Source of the DNA: Membranipora membranacea
Taxonomy: Eukaryota > Bryozoa > Gymnolaemata > Cheilostomatida > Membraniporidae
DNA length: 64,000 nt
NCBI GenBank assembly: GCA_914767715.1
Contig: OU612074.1
Span: 3,425,501-3,489,500, forward strand
Direction of reading: 5' to 3'
The notes under the pieces are model-generated. The model saw only the letters and a list, made by a program, of their open reading frames with translations, ran no database searches and had not been told where the DNA came from. Below are positions 33,724 through 44,374 of the stretch, in pieces. The position numbers were made by a program, and so were the translations under genes. How positions within the stretch are numbered: position 1 is the stretch's first letter; each line of letters opens with the position of its first letter.

Positions 33724-36302
33724 TTAACAGACTACAGGAAAAATATTACCACCATCACAGGATATGTCTGCGAATAAAAACCCATAAGTTGGTCTGTACA
33801 TGAGCACACAGGATGTGAGTTCATTCGGGTCACCGCCACCCCAAAAATCATAATCCAATGTTGAATTTGCCTTTCCGTGCCAGCTGTAGTTCCCAGTTTC
33901 ACTATCCCTTAGAAGTCCAATCCAAGCTGTGTGGTGCCAGGCTGCAATGAAAAAGAAAGTTTTAACTCACAAAGAAATGTATATAAACACAAACACAAAC
34001 ACAAAGCTGTGGGCATTTGCAATAAAGTACATGTAATTCCTTTGTTGTAATTTGTACCTAATAAACAAACCCTAAGAGGAAAACATCAGCATTCAGGTGA
34101 ACCGTTTGCAGTGATAATGAATTTGTATCAAGCTTTGCCTGGTGTATCTTATGATGCATGTGATAACACACTAATGGAGTAGTTGAGGTAGTTTACATTA
34201 GGTCATATGCCACTTCGAGGACTGTTTAATGAAGTTTATAAACCGCATGAAGTTTTGTATCATAAAGTAGTGTTGAAATATATGAAATTGACACAATCCC
34301 AGTCTGTCTGGGTCCGTCTTGGACAGTATCTGGCAAGTTCGTGATCGTCAAACTTTCCGATACTGTCCCAGACATACCCGTACTCATTTTACAACTGGGT
34401 GCTATGTATACCAAACATTGGGGTGATCTGGGACCATCTGGGACAAGCATCTGGGATGGCATCCCAATGTCATCCGGGACAATGGGAATCACACTTAAGG
34501 GTACACTATGACTCTGACACAAAATATTGTTTTCGTCTGACATTTCTAATGACTAGAAAAGCCCACATTTTGTTTCATCAATTTTAACACTTTCCATTTT
34601 TGTCAGTGAATGAATCGTAATTACAAAATTTATGTGGATGTGCTTCAAACCAGGCCAGAATTAGACCAAGTTTGGTCCATTTGCCTGTATTCCAAGTCAC
34701 TTCCGATCCACTGGTCACGTCGTGGAAGGGAGCAACAGGAATCCAATGCATGCCAATTGGATTAAACTTGTTCTAGGCCAGACTTGATTTGAACACAATA
34801 AAACTCAAAGGTCAACACTGAATCTTTCATGAATATATATATCATGAACCTCTAAAAAGGCGAATTGTCAAAATAATTTCTGCTAATTGCTATGTTCCAA
34901 CTGCATATTGTTGTCATTGTCTTAGCAAGTCCATGATTCCTCACCTGGGAGGTTTTGCATGATGTTTTGCATCCACATAACTGATTCCAGTGTCAGGAAG
35001 CTGGCGAGGTTTTCACCCATCCCCTCACAATAGGCCATAGCCTCAGCGTGACTCAAGCTGTCTGTGTTTATCCCGTAGCATGATTCAGTGTAGGGATTTA
35101 ATAGGTAATTCTCCTTGCAACCTAAGTAGAGTTACAATAATGAATTAGCTTGATGAGATAAAACCAAAAATAAAAACCATTTGCTGAGTGAATTTTTATG
35201 GGAATCAAACACTTTGATATAAGGCTGATTTGCTTATTTTCTTTTTACATTTATTAACAACAATCTTCATCATCCAAACAATGTTCTTCCCAGTGAGAGA
35301 AAAATTTGCACACATTGTGTTGTGCTAAAACCTCTAAAATTCTTGTTTAAATGCAAAACGTCCATTGAAGCGAAGAATTGAAAAGGAGTGTAATTTTGAA
35401 AGCAAATTTGATGAAGGAAATAAGAAAGAAGATCTTTGATTCCTTTACGACACAGTGCCACACCTTTATCCTTAAAATCCTGGTTGATCTGCAAACTCAT
35501 TATTTGATTTGCTTGATTGGTGCGCTGAAATTTTGTTAAAGGCGGTATTTTACTTTCCAAAAGAACAACAGTGCGGACAGGTAAACTTCTTACCTGATGT
35601 TACAAGGGTGTAGGTTTGAATGAGTGACACACTCACATCAGTGTTTTGGTGTGACACATTCCCTGGATAAGAGGATAGCGTACATGTTCTATTGATTGTA
35701 TTGAAACTGAAGCTATGACAAAGGGGTTGTGATACACCACAACATTCTAGTGCGCATCTGTTCAGTGTTGACTTAGAACTTATTTGTACAGCATCAGTAA
35801 TGGTAACTTCTGTTTCAGCTTTCTGATAATTACAGGTCTACAATTGAAAAGCTGACAAATAAATATTTATAATAAATATTTGTCTTAAAAAAGTTCCATA
35901 GGAAGAGGAAGAGTTGATAGAGAATTATAGAACGCTAAGATTTCTACTCTCTACTCTTAGGGATGTGAAGCCCAAGTCATGTAGCGTATTTTACATTTCG
36001 GCTTAGAATTATCAATCCCTCCCACCCCTAGATGTTACGGTTTATTCATTTCAGATGTTGAAATAGAGCATGGTAGGTTGTGGACAGTAACATTAACAGG
36101 TCAATAACAAACACTTCACCTCCAAACCTGTGAAACTTACTGACGCTCAATGGCATTCCCGGGGAAACGGGATCAACAAATAGCATATGCAAACCCAGTA
36201 AAATAAGAAAATCAACCTGAGAAGATTCGTGAAACTTACAGAAACTTCAGAGTTTCCCTGGCAAATCGGTACGATAAACAGCACAACCAAAAGCAAACCC
36301 AT
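33724..36302 (-). CDS. Secreted PAN/Apple plus C-type lectin domain protein
   Basis: Four exons in transcript order: 36240-36302, 35594-35837, 34945-35121, 33724-33941; 702 bp, 233 residues, all phases consistent. Exon 1 encodes a 21-residue signal peptide (MGLLLVVLFIVPICQG). Exon 2 is a PAN/Apple-type module with paired cysteines (RCALECCG, CHSFSFN, RTCTLSS). Exons 3 and 4 form a C-type lectin fold: CKENY and CYGI at its start, AYCEGMGENLAS, WIGLL, GGGDPNE, SCVLM, and a final cysteine two residues before the stop. The usual EPN or QPD sugar-selectivity motif is DPN here, and the WND motif is absent (FADISCD), so calcium-dependent sugar binding is uncertain. Likely an extracellular recognition protein. 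The start is fixed by the only ATG before the signal peptide. Confidence 0.85.
34661..34779. repeat. MITE-like palindromic repeat, copy C
   Basis: It starts TTAGACCAAGTTTGGTCCAT and ends GGATTAAACTTGTTCTAGG, with a CCACTGGTCACG centre. It lies in intron 3 of the lectin gene and is the same family as 442-564. Confidence 0.7.
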
Positions 36303-38653
36303 ACTTAGGAGTAATGATTAAGACTGTTCTACAGTGGGATAAGTAACTGAGATGGAATGAGGTCAAAACATTCACTCGGATATATTAGTCAAACTCAAAA
36401 TATCTTAGCAATCAATACCAGTGCCACTTCCAACATTAAATACTCTTACTGTTTTTTCCAAAGCATTAATTTCCTGATTATATATAACCAATAACCTAAC
36501 TAACCCTGATTGTGTCAAATTTCCTAAAACAGGAAATTAAAAGAATTTGAGGCTATTGATGCTTTTGAAGGTATATTACACTCATATTTTTTTAGCCTAA
36601 CTAATGCAGTACTTGACCTATTTTCTATCACCTTATCCACAAATCATGTGTAACATATAAATCAGATGACCCCCTCCATGGATACGACCCTGGCTGCTAA
36701 AGATGTGAAAACAGCGGTTCTTCAAATAATCCTTAATCACAGGAGTGTACGCTTAGCTGATCCTAGCTGATCCCACTTTACTTTACTTTGCTTTACTTTA
36801 ATTTGCCTGGTTTTATCAAGTGGTTTTAATTTGGATAACGGATTGTTATGATTGTTACGGTGATTTTTTTGATATGAGCTATTTCCTGAAAGCATTACAA
36901 TCTCGTTCACAAAAATTTGTTTCAACTTAATGACAAATAGAAGAAAAAATACAAGCCAGTTGGAGCTTTTTGGCTCCAGCACTCCCTCAAAATTGGTAAG
37001 CCTTTAGCGATATTGCTGTTTCACATTTGTTACTTGACCAAACATAAATTGACATGTAAGCATTAGACATTCTTATCATTTATCATTTTGTTGAACTACT
37101 CTGTTATGGCCCAAAATTGTTATTTTGCAGTCGCTATGATCTCTGTATTATCGAGGCATTGTCTGGCTGTAATCTTTGTTATACCTTTTTCTAATAATTT
37201 TTTCTTTCTTTGTATTATATATAGTACCACTATATTGTTATATTTTAATTTCAAGTAATTGCCTCTCAAGGGTTAGTCATATGATTGACATATTATGAAA
37301 TTCTCTATATAACTTAATTGTGATAGAAAAATTTTAGCGTGAAGTATAGGTATATTTCTAATTTTTTGCAGAATAATTCTGCACTTGGAAGTTTCCCATT
37401 AACTGGATGTAAAGACAAAAAACTCGAAGCACATCTCAACGATAGAATGTGACAGGAATTTTGATGATAGATTCTACTTCTCACTTGAAAGAAGCATTCA
37501 CCGAATCAAAAATCAACAAAAGATCAGTCAACAAACATGTCTTGTTCGTGAAAAAAATGTGATATGACGGACCATCGATTGCCACAAAGTCGTTATTCTA
37601 AAGGATTAACTTACAGCTCAGCAAATTTATATGAGAGCATAATGTCCGACACCTCATCCTGGTCCGCTTATTGTGTAATTATATTATCCCATTGTGGGAT
37701 ACAACATACAGTGGTGCGCGTACCACTGCACAACACACAGGTCTTCAGCTAGAAACCATGAGTCAAGCGCTGTTTCGAGGCCTTCTCTAGTACAACCTCC
37801 TCATGGCCGGCCCCAGCAGCATGAAGCCACCCCTGTGTGTTGCTGAGCATCTCAATCAATCTCATCGATCCCTCAGTGCATTTTGTAAGTTTCGGTGGTT
37901 TGACATAATTGGTGTGTTTACGCTGTTGCGCAACCAGGGAGGCTGCCAACTCTTCATTGTTTCAGTGCAACAATGTTCGCACCATCACTCTCATGCTTAT
38001 ACTCTAAGCCAAACCAGCGCAGGGAGGTTTGCTTTCCATCAACTCATCGGCGCAAAGTCGCTATCGTCAAGGCACCCACCCCTCGTGCCATAGTTCACTA
38101 CTCAAATTCACCACATTGAGCATAGTACAACTCATACACAAGTCAGAGAGATGACTTGTTTGCGCTACAGCCAGTGGGCTGACTGTGATTTCCTGTCTCG
38201 CTCTGCCTGCCTTTTATGCTAGGGCCAAGCTTTTAATCCTATGTTTGCAAAACCTTAGATCTAACTCAGACTCACTTTGATTTTTCACCCTTCAGAGATT
38301 AAACTACTTTAATCTTGCTTAGCCTTCTACCCCAAGCAGAGGAGAATAGAATTATTTCTGACATATGGAGTCCCACTACAGAAATCAATTATACATTGGA
38401 ATAAATAATAATTTTCTTTGCTATGCAGTCATTTATACATCAGCGATTGTTGATATTCAATTAATTATTTGTAAACCAACATAATAATAATAAAAAAAAA
38501 GAAATGTGAGGCGGTGCTATAGCTGTCTGATAGAGGACAATTCCCTTTTTGGCCGATCTTGTCAGACTTGATGAAATCTGTATGTTTGGTTATTATGTTC
38601 TGTTTAAATCACTTTCCTTTGTTATTGTTGTGTACCATGTGGGTTGGCTCTTA

Positions 38654-38700
38654 TTGGTTCCAACCCAAAAGCCAATCGCAGCTGACGGATGGCTATAAAA
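38654..38700 (+). promoter_or_regulatory. CCAAT/TATA core promoter
   Basis: An inverted CCAAT box (ATTGG, 38654), a forward CCAAT (38672) and TATAAAA (38694-38700) are arranged with the spacing of a classical polymerase II promoter. Transcription would start near 38724. The only downstream plus-strand gene found is the unrecognised one at 40587-41791, so it may be its promoter through an unidentified 5' exon. Confidence 0.4.
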
Positions 38701-39471
38701 GCGTGTAAACTGTCAGTACTCTTCTATGATTTTGTTGCTGTAAAAAGTGCTGAAAATAATAACTGTGAATTGGTGCTATGGCAACCTAAAAGCAAAGGTT
38801 GGAGGTTGGAGGTTGATCCTATCACAACAAATATAACAGTCAAGAGACGGTTTTCACATACTTTAACTTCTGGTTTGTTATGTTGAAGGGGGATTTTAGT
38901 CACAGTTTTCGTAAGTTTAGAATTACGATACTTCGAAGCTGCAAAAACTGCAGACCAGCACATCGTTCATTTTTCATTAATACTGAACAGCACTGGGCTA
39001 GTGGGGCAATAAAGTAAAGGAAAAATCTTATGGGGGCCGCAGGTTGGATATTGTAAGTCTGGTGTTAATCCCCAGCCTCAAGATTTAATGATATAGCAAA
39101 TTTGAAGTCCCAAATGAGCTGATTCTGACATGGAATATTCAATTATAGCATTTTTAGGCTACTCTAGGGGAGGCAAAGTGTCCCTGCCCCTCCCCTCCAG
39201 AACTGCTTGCCGGGCAAAGTAAAATAAAAAGTAAAAAGATCACAAATAAATGCCAAGAAATTTTATACTTTCCTCAGTAGTTATCTTCTCCCACTGCAGG
39301 TAAAATAATGTAAATCACCGGTTTTATTAGCAGCTCCCCAGCTGTCTTTACAAGCTTTACCTGAACGTATTACATAGAAACATATACACACAAGATTCAA
39401 CTTAGTGAAACCTTGTTCAAGGTAGGAGTCGGAAAGCTAGGCTAATGTATGGAGAGCTCGCCTCCATTACC

Positions 39472-39540
39472 AGCTTTGGTAGTGATTGGGATTTGAACCG
39501 GCAACCTTCAGATTGTCTAGCTCGAATTCCAACCACCATC
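39472..39540 (-). repeat. tRNA-like fragment
   Basis: The minus strand contains GCCGGTTCAAATCCCAATCAC, a B-box-like element, preceded by GGTGGTTGGAATTC where an A box would be. Stems do not fold convincingly, so it is probably a SINE head remnant. Confidence 0.3.
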
Positions 39541-40198
39541 CACCTGGTATATGACTCATTCTGGTGGACACAAAAAGTGTTTAGCCCTGAATTTTTGGGA
39601 TCTTACGTTTGCTCATCACAACAGCAGGTCACCTCGTGGAGCCGTCAGACGGGGCCAAGAGTCTGGGGGTTCAGACTAGTCACTTAGCTGATGGGATTTT
39701 TGAGATCTGGTCTACAGATGGTTTTTATAGGCATCCTGCAAACTTGATGGCTGTGGTAGCTATGCATTTGATGGAATCTATAACAAAACCAGAATAGCGG
39801 CCACATCATAGCTGGTAAATGGTTTTGGTGATGAAAATGAACCAGATACGATGAATTGCTGTTCATCTTATCTGAAGATTGTGCCAAAGTTAAAATTTAT
39901 TGTATTTCAGTTGCACTCAATTATACTTGTTGATCAAACCCTCACTGCAAAATGCGTTCCACTCCTTTAAAGAGAAGACAACATGATCATACCAAAAGGA
40001 AAAGAGGTTGAAAAACTATGGGAGCTGTAGATTACATTCAGCGCTAATGTATACTGCAATAAAACAGCATTAGTGGTAATTTCAATGATGAAATTATTGA
40101 ATGTGAATAGCCCAACTTAAAACTTGTTTTGAGGAAGCAGTGTCATGTAGTCTGATAATTATGGCAGATAAAGCTGTTATTATCGATGCATATAGCAG

Positions 40199-40489
40199 AG
40201 TTATTCTCATTGCAAGAAAATTTTAAACATTCATAGAACCGTTAGAACTGAACAAGGGTTAAGGTCAGGTAGGAGGAATACCGATATTCATTCATGCAAA
40301 GACAAACATGTCATAATCAAGAATATGGTTTGGAAGATTCCGCTCAAAACAGACATGATTTGGAGAAGGTCCAAGACCAATACTTTTGCGCAGACCAGAG
40401 CCAATTGTATACAAGGGCTTACTAATCTAATCACAGAGTCCTACAAAAAATATTATGCTGCGTTGAAGGTGGCAGCTGATTATGTGTAA
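40199..40489 (+). other. Open stretch of 96 codons, possible upstream exon
   Basis: It is free of stops from a CATATAGCAG acceptor-like site to TAA at 40487-40489, on the same strand and just upstream of the unrecognised gene at 40587. The translation is basic and shows no family motif. No donor gives a phase that clearly joins the next exon, so it remains doubtful. Confidence 0.2.
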
Positions 40490-40586
40490 CCAATTAGATT
40501 TGGTTGCTGCTATCAATTGTCCAATCATTTGCTCACACCAGGAAAGCTACTGATTTTACTTGATATATAATAACTACACCATTGAG

Positions 40587-41791
40587 CTGGACATCAGACA
40601 ATCAAACCTTAACTAACGCTCATGAACCCTATTACTTGCTATCAGCTCTAGCTAGTTGCCTCATCTGCACACTGGATAAATTTAATAGTATCTCTCAAAG
40701 AATAATCAAAGGTAAGCATTTGTAACCAAAGTCAAAGTCATACAGCTAACACCATAATTGTGAGAGAAGATTTTGGTAACATTTGTTGCACCCTGTGGGG
40801 AGATTGTGAAACTTTGTTTTACGTTTTATCCTCTTTTGCAGGAAAAATGCTCGGAAAACTACTGATATCAAGCTTCACAAACTCATCGAAGAAGATAACA
40901 GAGAAATCTCCATGGGAGAAGATGTTCCTACATTGCGTCAAGTCATATAAGAAAACAGGAATCAAGATTTTAGAGGCTATGCTATTGAACCCCAACGGCG
41001 CTACTGTTGCGAGGGACGGAGACTCCACTGGCCTTACCAGTAGCGATATTATGGTAAGTTCCATGGCTAATTGGCCTTTATATTTATTTAGCATGAAAAA
41101 TATTATGTATCAATGTCCGCTTATGCATCAATGGCTTTGCCTCTGCAAAACCAGCTGCTTCCTTACCTGTGCAACTTCAATTTTTACTGACTGTATACAT
41201 TGGCATGCGCTGAACTCAAATGATAATCTATACAGTCAAATAAGTCAAATGTCATCCAACTGTGACATTGTTGGGCTCTGAGATATTAGCCAACATCCAC
41301 ACCATCTATCAATACAAACAGCACCTCACTCTGTGACCTCATCCTGGAAAACATCCAAAAATAACTGACCATATCAATACCAATCATGGACTGTCGTTGA
41401 GAAGTGTTGGCAATGGTGTTAATTTTATGTTCGGCCGTTGAATCCTGTCTTATGTTAGTTTTGCGATGGTAGAATTCAACTTTGTTCATGTTTACGAAAA
41501 AACCATATATTTATTTGTTTTGTTTTGAATTTATAGAAGATGCGCAGTATTGTAATGCATGGAGACGCGTGTCCGGACATACTTCATCTCGAGAGCCTCT
41601 ATTACTGTGTCAAAGAACTATCAGACACAACAATGGTGCTATTCAATGGCGCAAACTATGTCATCGTCTGTCTCAGCCAATCAAAGCATGTTGTCATTGT
41701 TAGCCTGAGAGCCAAGAAGATTGATGGTGCCCGGTCTATCTTGTGGGCAAGAAGAGTAGCTGAGAGCATCAGGGGAGACGACCACCAATGA
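40587..41791 (+). CDS. Unrecognised protein, at least three exons
   Basis: Exons: 40587 (or 40598)-40711, 40842-41053, 41537-41791 (TGA). Donors AAAG|GTAAGC and ATATTATG|GTAAGT and acceptors CTCTTTTGCAG and GAATTTATAG join in phase 1 and phase 0. The predicted C-terminal part is about 195 residues. It contains a basic lysine-rich stretch in exon 2 (SSKKITEKSPWEK) and alternating hydrophobic segments in exon 3 (VLFNGANYVIVCLS, HVVIVSLRA), suggesting a beta-rich fold. No motif identifies a family, and the N-terminus is probably upstream. It is followed by a good AATAAA at 42176. An equally open minus-strand frame across exon 2 is its shadow. Confidence 0.5.
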
Positions 41792-42175
41792 CTAGGCGTG
41801 GCATTATGGGACAGACAAGTCTGTAGAAACATTCTTGACTGCACATGAGTCGTTTCTTATGAAAGCGAGATGATTTGATGGCAGAGTGTTGGATATTGAA
41901 CTCGGCACAGCTCCACCACTCAGCTAAGGCTTCTGTTATCCTCCCTTAGGATCGGGAAAGGCTCAGCCAACAGTTGTCTGACAAAATACACGGAAAGGAC
42001 AACTTTATCAGGTCCGCAAATACCTGCAATCGACATTTCTGGTCTAACCGAGTAACTGTGCTGGCCTCTTTGGTGCCTACTGAGAATGCATAGAGTTTCA
42101 TTTTGAAGAATGAGCCCCTCCAACATACAGGCAAAGTGGGATATTTATTCCCCTGAAGGCAGTGTCTAATTGTTG

Positions 42176-42181
42176 AATAAA
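42176..42181 (+). terminator. Polyadenylation signal of the 40.6-41.8 kb gene
   Basis: AATAAA lies 385 bp after the TGA and is followed by a T-rich segment (CCTTTTTGGTTT), which resembles a downstream processing element. Confidence 0.45.
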
Positions 42182-44257
42182 CCTTTTTGGTTTATCGATT
42201 TGTGACAATCTTTTCGTTTTTGATGGTATTAGACGCATACCACATCACTATTGGATCAAATTCCTTACACTGCCAATTTATGACATTAATTGGTATTTTG
42301 ATTGTGAAGATACTTGCTATAAACAGTATTTTAATATTATGCAAGTATTCAAAAGCCTCTATAGTAATATTTTGTACGAAAAGAGGGCATTAACCTCATT
42401 TTTCTTTGTATTATTAGAGAAAACATGCATTCATAATATATTTTTCTGAGAAATTTTGGTGTAACTCCCTTATCCAAAAATATTAACGGAAAATAAACAT
42501 GACAAATATGCCACATATAAACATCAACCAAATTCTTCCCAGCATTATGCAGACCTTTAATAAGCATAAATGGTTGCCAAATATCACATCCAAATATATT
42601 CCTGTTCTAAAAATACATTTGCAGCATTATTGGTGTAACTCTAGCTGTATATACATGTTTACTTTCTCCATATAAGGGCATCATATTACACACCATAATA
42701 ATATGGGTCATCGTTTGGTTTACCAGAAATCAATTATGCAATAAAAACACACAACAGGAATGTGCTTCATAATATAGCTTTTGTTCTTACCTAGTCCAAA
42801 GGCTCTATAACTGGACTCATGAACATCTCTTTGGGTGGCCAAGAAGAACAGTTACATGTAATGATCATGGAGGCAAATACAGGTCCGATTATGAGAGTTG
42901 AATAGCAACCTTTAATTATACAATCAACTTGAAACTTTGATTTGCTATTGCACCAGCCAAATTATGGTCTGATTTTACATGCTGACTTAGCCCAGGTTAC
43001 TTTCCATAAGCGACCGGCGGCAATATTTGCTCGCCAAGTCTACATGTATCGTGTGCAGATGATGACATTGACGTAGGACAAGTAATTCTAATCAGCTTAT
43101 ATATTGTGTTGATTGGCCTCAAAACTGGACAGCAGTGTTACTGTAACCTGTCTAGGAAGGAACTGCCATCGCAGACCCAGCTGACAGCCCACAATGGCTG
43201 GTTAAATCTCCATTTAGTTGTTTATATTTGAACAAGGCTTTCCACCTTAATTCAGCTATTAAGTCAACAGAAACTGATGAATGAAAACAAGATTCTGTTA
43301 GAATAATAGCATGACAGTGAAGATGAGAATTCAATCTTCGGTTCAGGGTCATTAAAAGGTCACTCAAAGCAAACTCCTATTGGCAGCAAATCTGCTCTTC
43401 TAAATCTGTCACCATTTGAACTGCATTTGCATGTGGCGGTTGCTGTGTGATTTTGATTTTGGCCATTTAACTTCAGATTCAAAAGTTAAACTTGTAATTC
43501 AGGCACATATCTTAGACAGCAGGTAGCTGACTCATCTACGATTGTCACGTAGCGACTATATTGCTGTAATAAGGATTTAGGGATGTAGTGAAGCGTTTAC
43601 TATGTGACGCTATTTTTATTCCATCAGGCAACTCCTCAACTATGTCTTGGAAAAGAAAGATGAAAATATGAAGAACATTTTGATAAACAAAGCATTCCAT
43701 CTATATCCACAATTAAAAATGCAGACTAGATAAAAATGAGTAATCTGGTTATTGCAGCGCGGTATAAACCATTAATCATGCTGTACAACATTCAGTATAA
43801 AGGTAGTCTGGGGGGGGGGCAGTCACAGTTAAGCGACAATGACTGCACTATAAACCATCCTAGTATGAAGTGGGTGATAGTGGAGCATTACAACTAATGC
43901 CACATTTACTAAAGTATGAGCCCCTTAAGAAGGCATACTACAAAGCACTTGTTTAATACTCAAAATATCTAAACAGCTATTGTCAGAAAATTGTAACAGG
44001 AGATCGTATAAAGAATTGTTTGCGGTTTCAAACAAGGTCCTTTGTACATATGGAGTGTTTGAGGTGCTACCATTCTGCTACTGGTAACTGAGCTTAGGAT
44101 CTGCAGCTTGGCACAACAGGGCCATCAGCAATCCATATTTTTTGTGCGGGATGACCAGTCAGTCATCCTTCAGCTCTATAACGCACCATCATGATGTAAG
44201 CACCAGCAGATACTTCTCAATAGTAGAAGATCATCCTTCTTCTCATGTCGCGTAACA

Positions 44258-44368
44258 TATGGGGACATAATCCCAATCACATGGGTCAGGGGATCTAATC
44301 CATATCCCATAGGACAGGGGAGATAACCCCTATCATAAAGGATAGAGGAGATAATCCATATCACATAA
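44258..44368. repeat. Degenerate tandem repeat by the RBM28 stop
   Basis: Loose repeats of about 36-40 bp contain CAGGGGATCTAATCCATATC, CAGGGGAGATAACCCCTATC and AGAGGAGATAATCCATATC. They end next to the last RBM28 codons, so they probably lie in its 3' UTR. Confidence 0.5.
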
Positions 44369-44374
44369 TTATGA

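Larger units (their letters stand above)
36303..40586. other. Intergenic region, mostly unassigned
   Basis: Contents that can be named are the CCAAT/TATA promoter at 38654-38700, a tRNA-like B-box fragment near 39472-39540, and a stop-free but Met-poor stretch at 40199-40489 upstream of the next gene. ORFs of 60-96 codons around 37.6-38.1 kb show no family resemblance. Confidence 0.35.
41792..44374. other. Intergenic region between convergent genes
   Basis: No gene was recognised. Contents: the 3' UTR and polyadenylation signal of the upstream gene (42176), a 10-base G run near 43810, and a degenerate tandem repeat at 44258-44368 (GGGGAGATAA, ATCCATATC variants) that runs up to the RBM28 stop codon. 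Confidence 0.4.

Noticed and set aside
37564-38093. ORFs of 62 and 96 codons in a GC-richer patch
   Set aside because: No splice sites, no conserved motif, and a comparable open frame on the opposite strand; judged to be chance.
40819-41094. 91-codon minus-strand ORF
   Set aside because: It is antisense to exon 2 of the unrecognised plus-strand gene, which has matching splice sites and phases on both sides. The minus frame has none.
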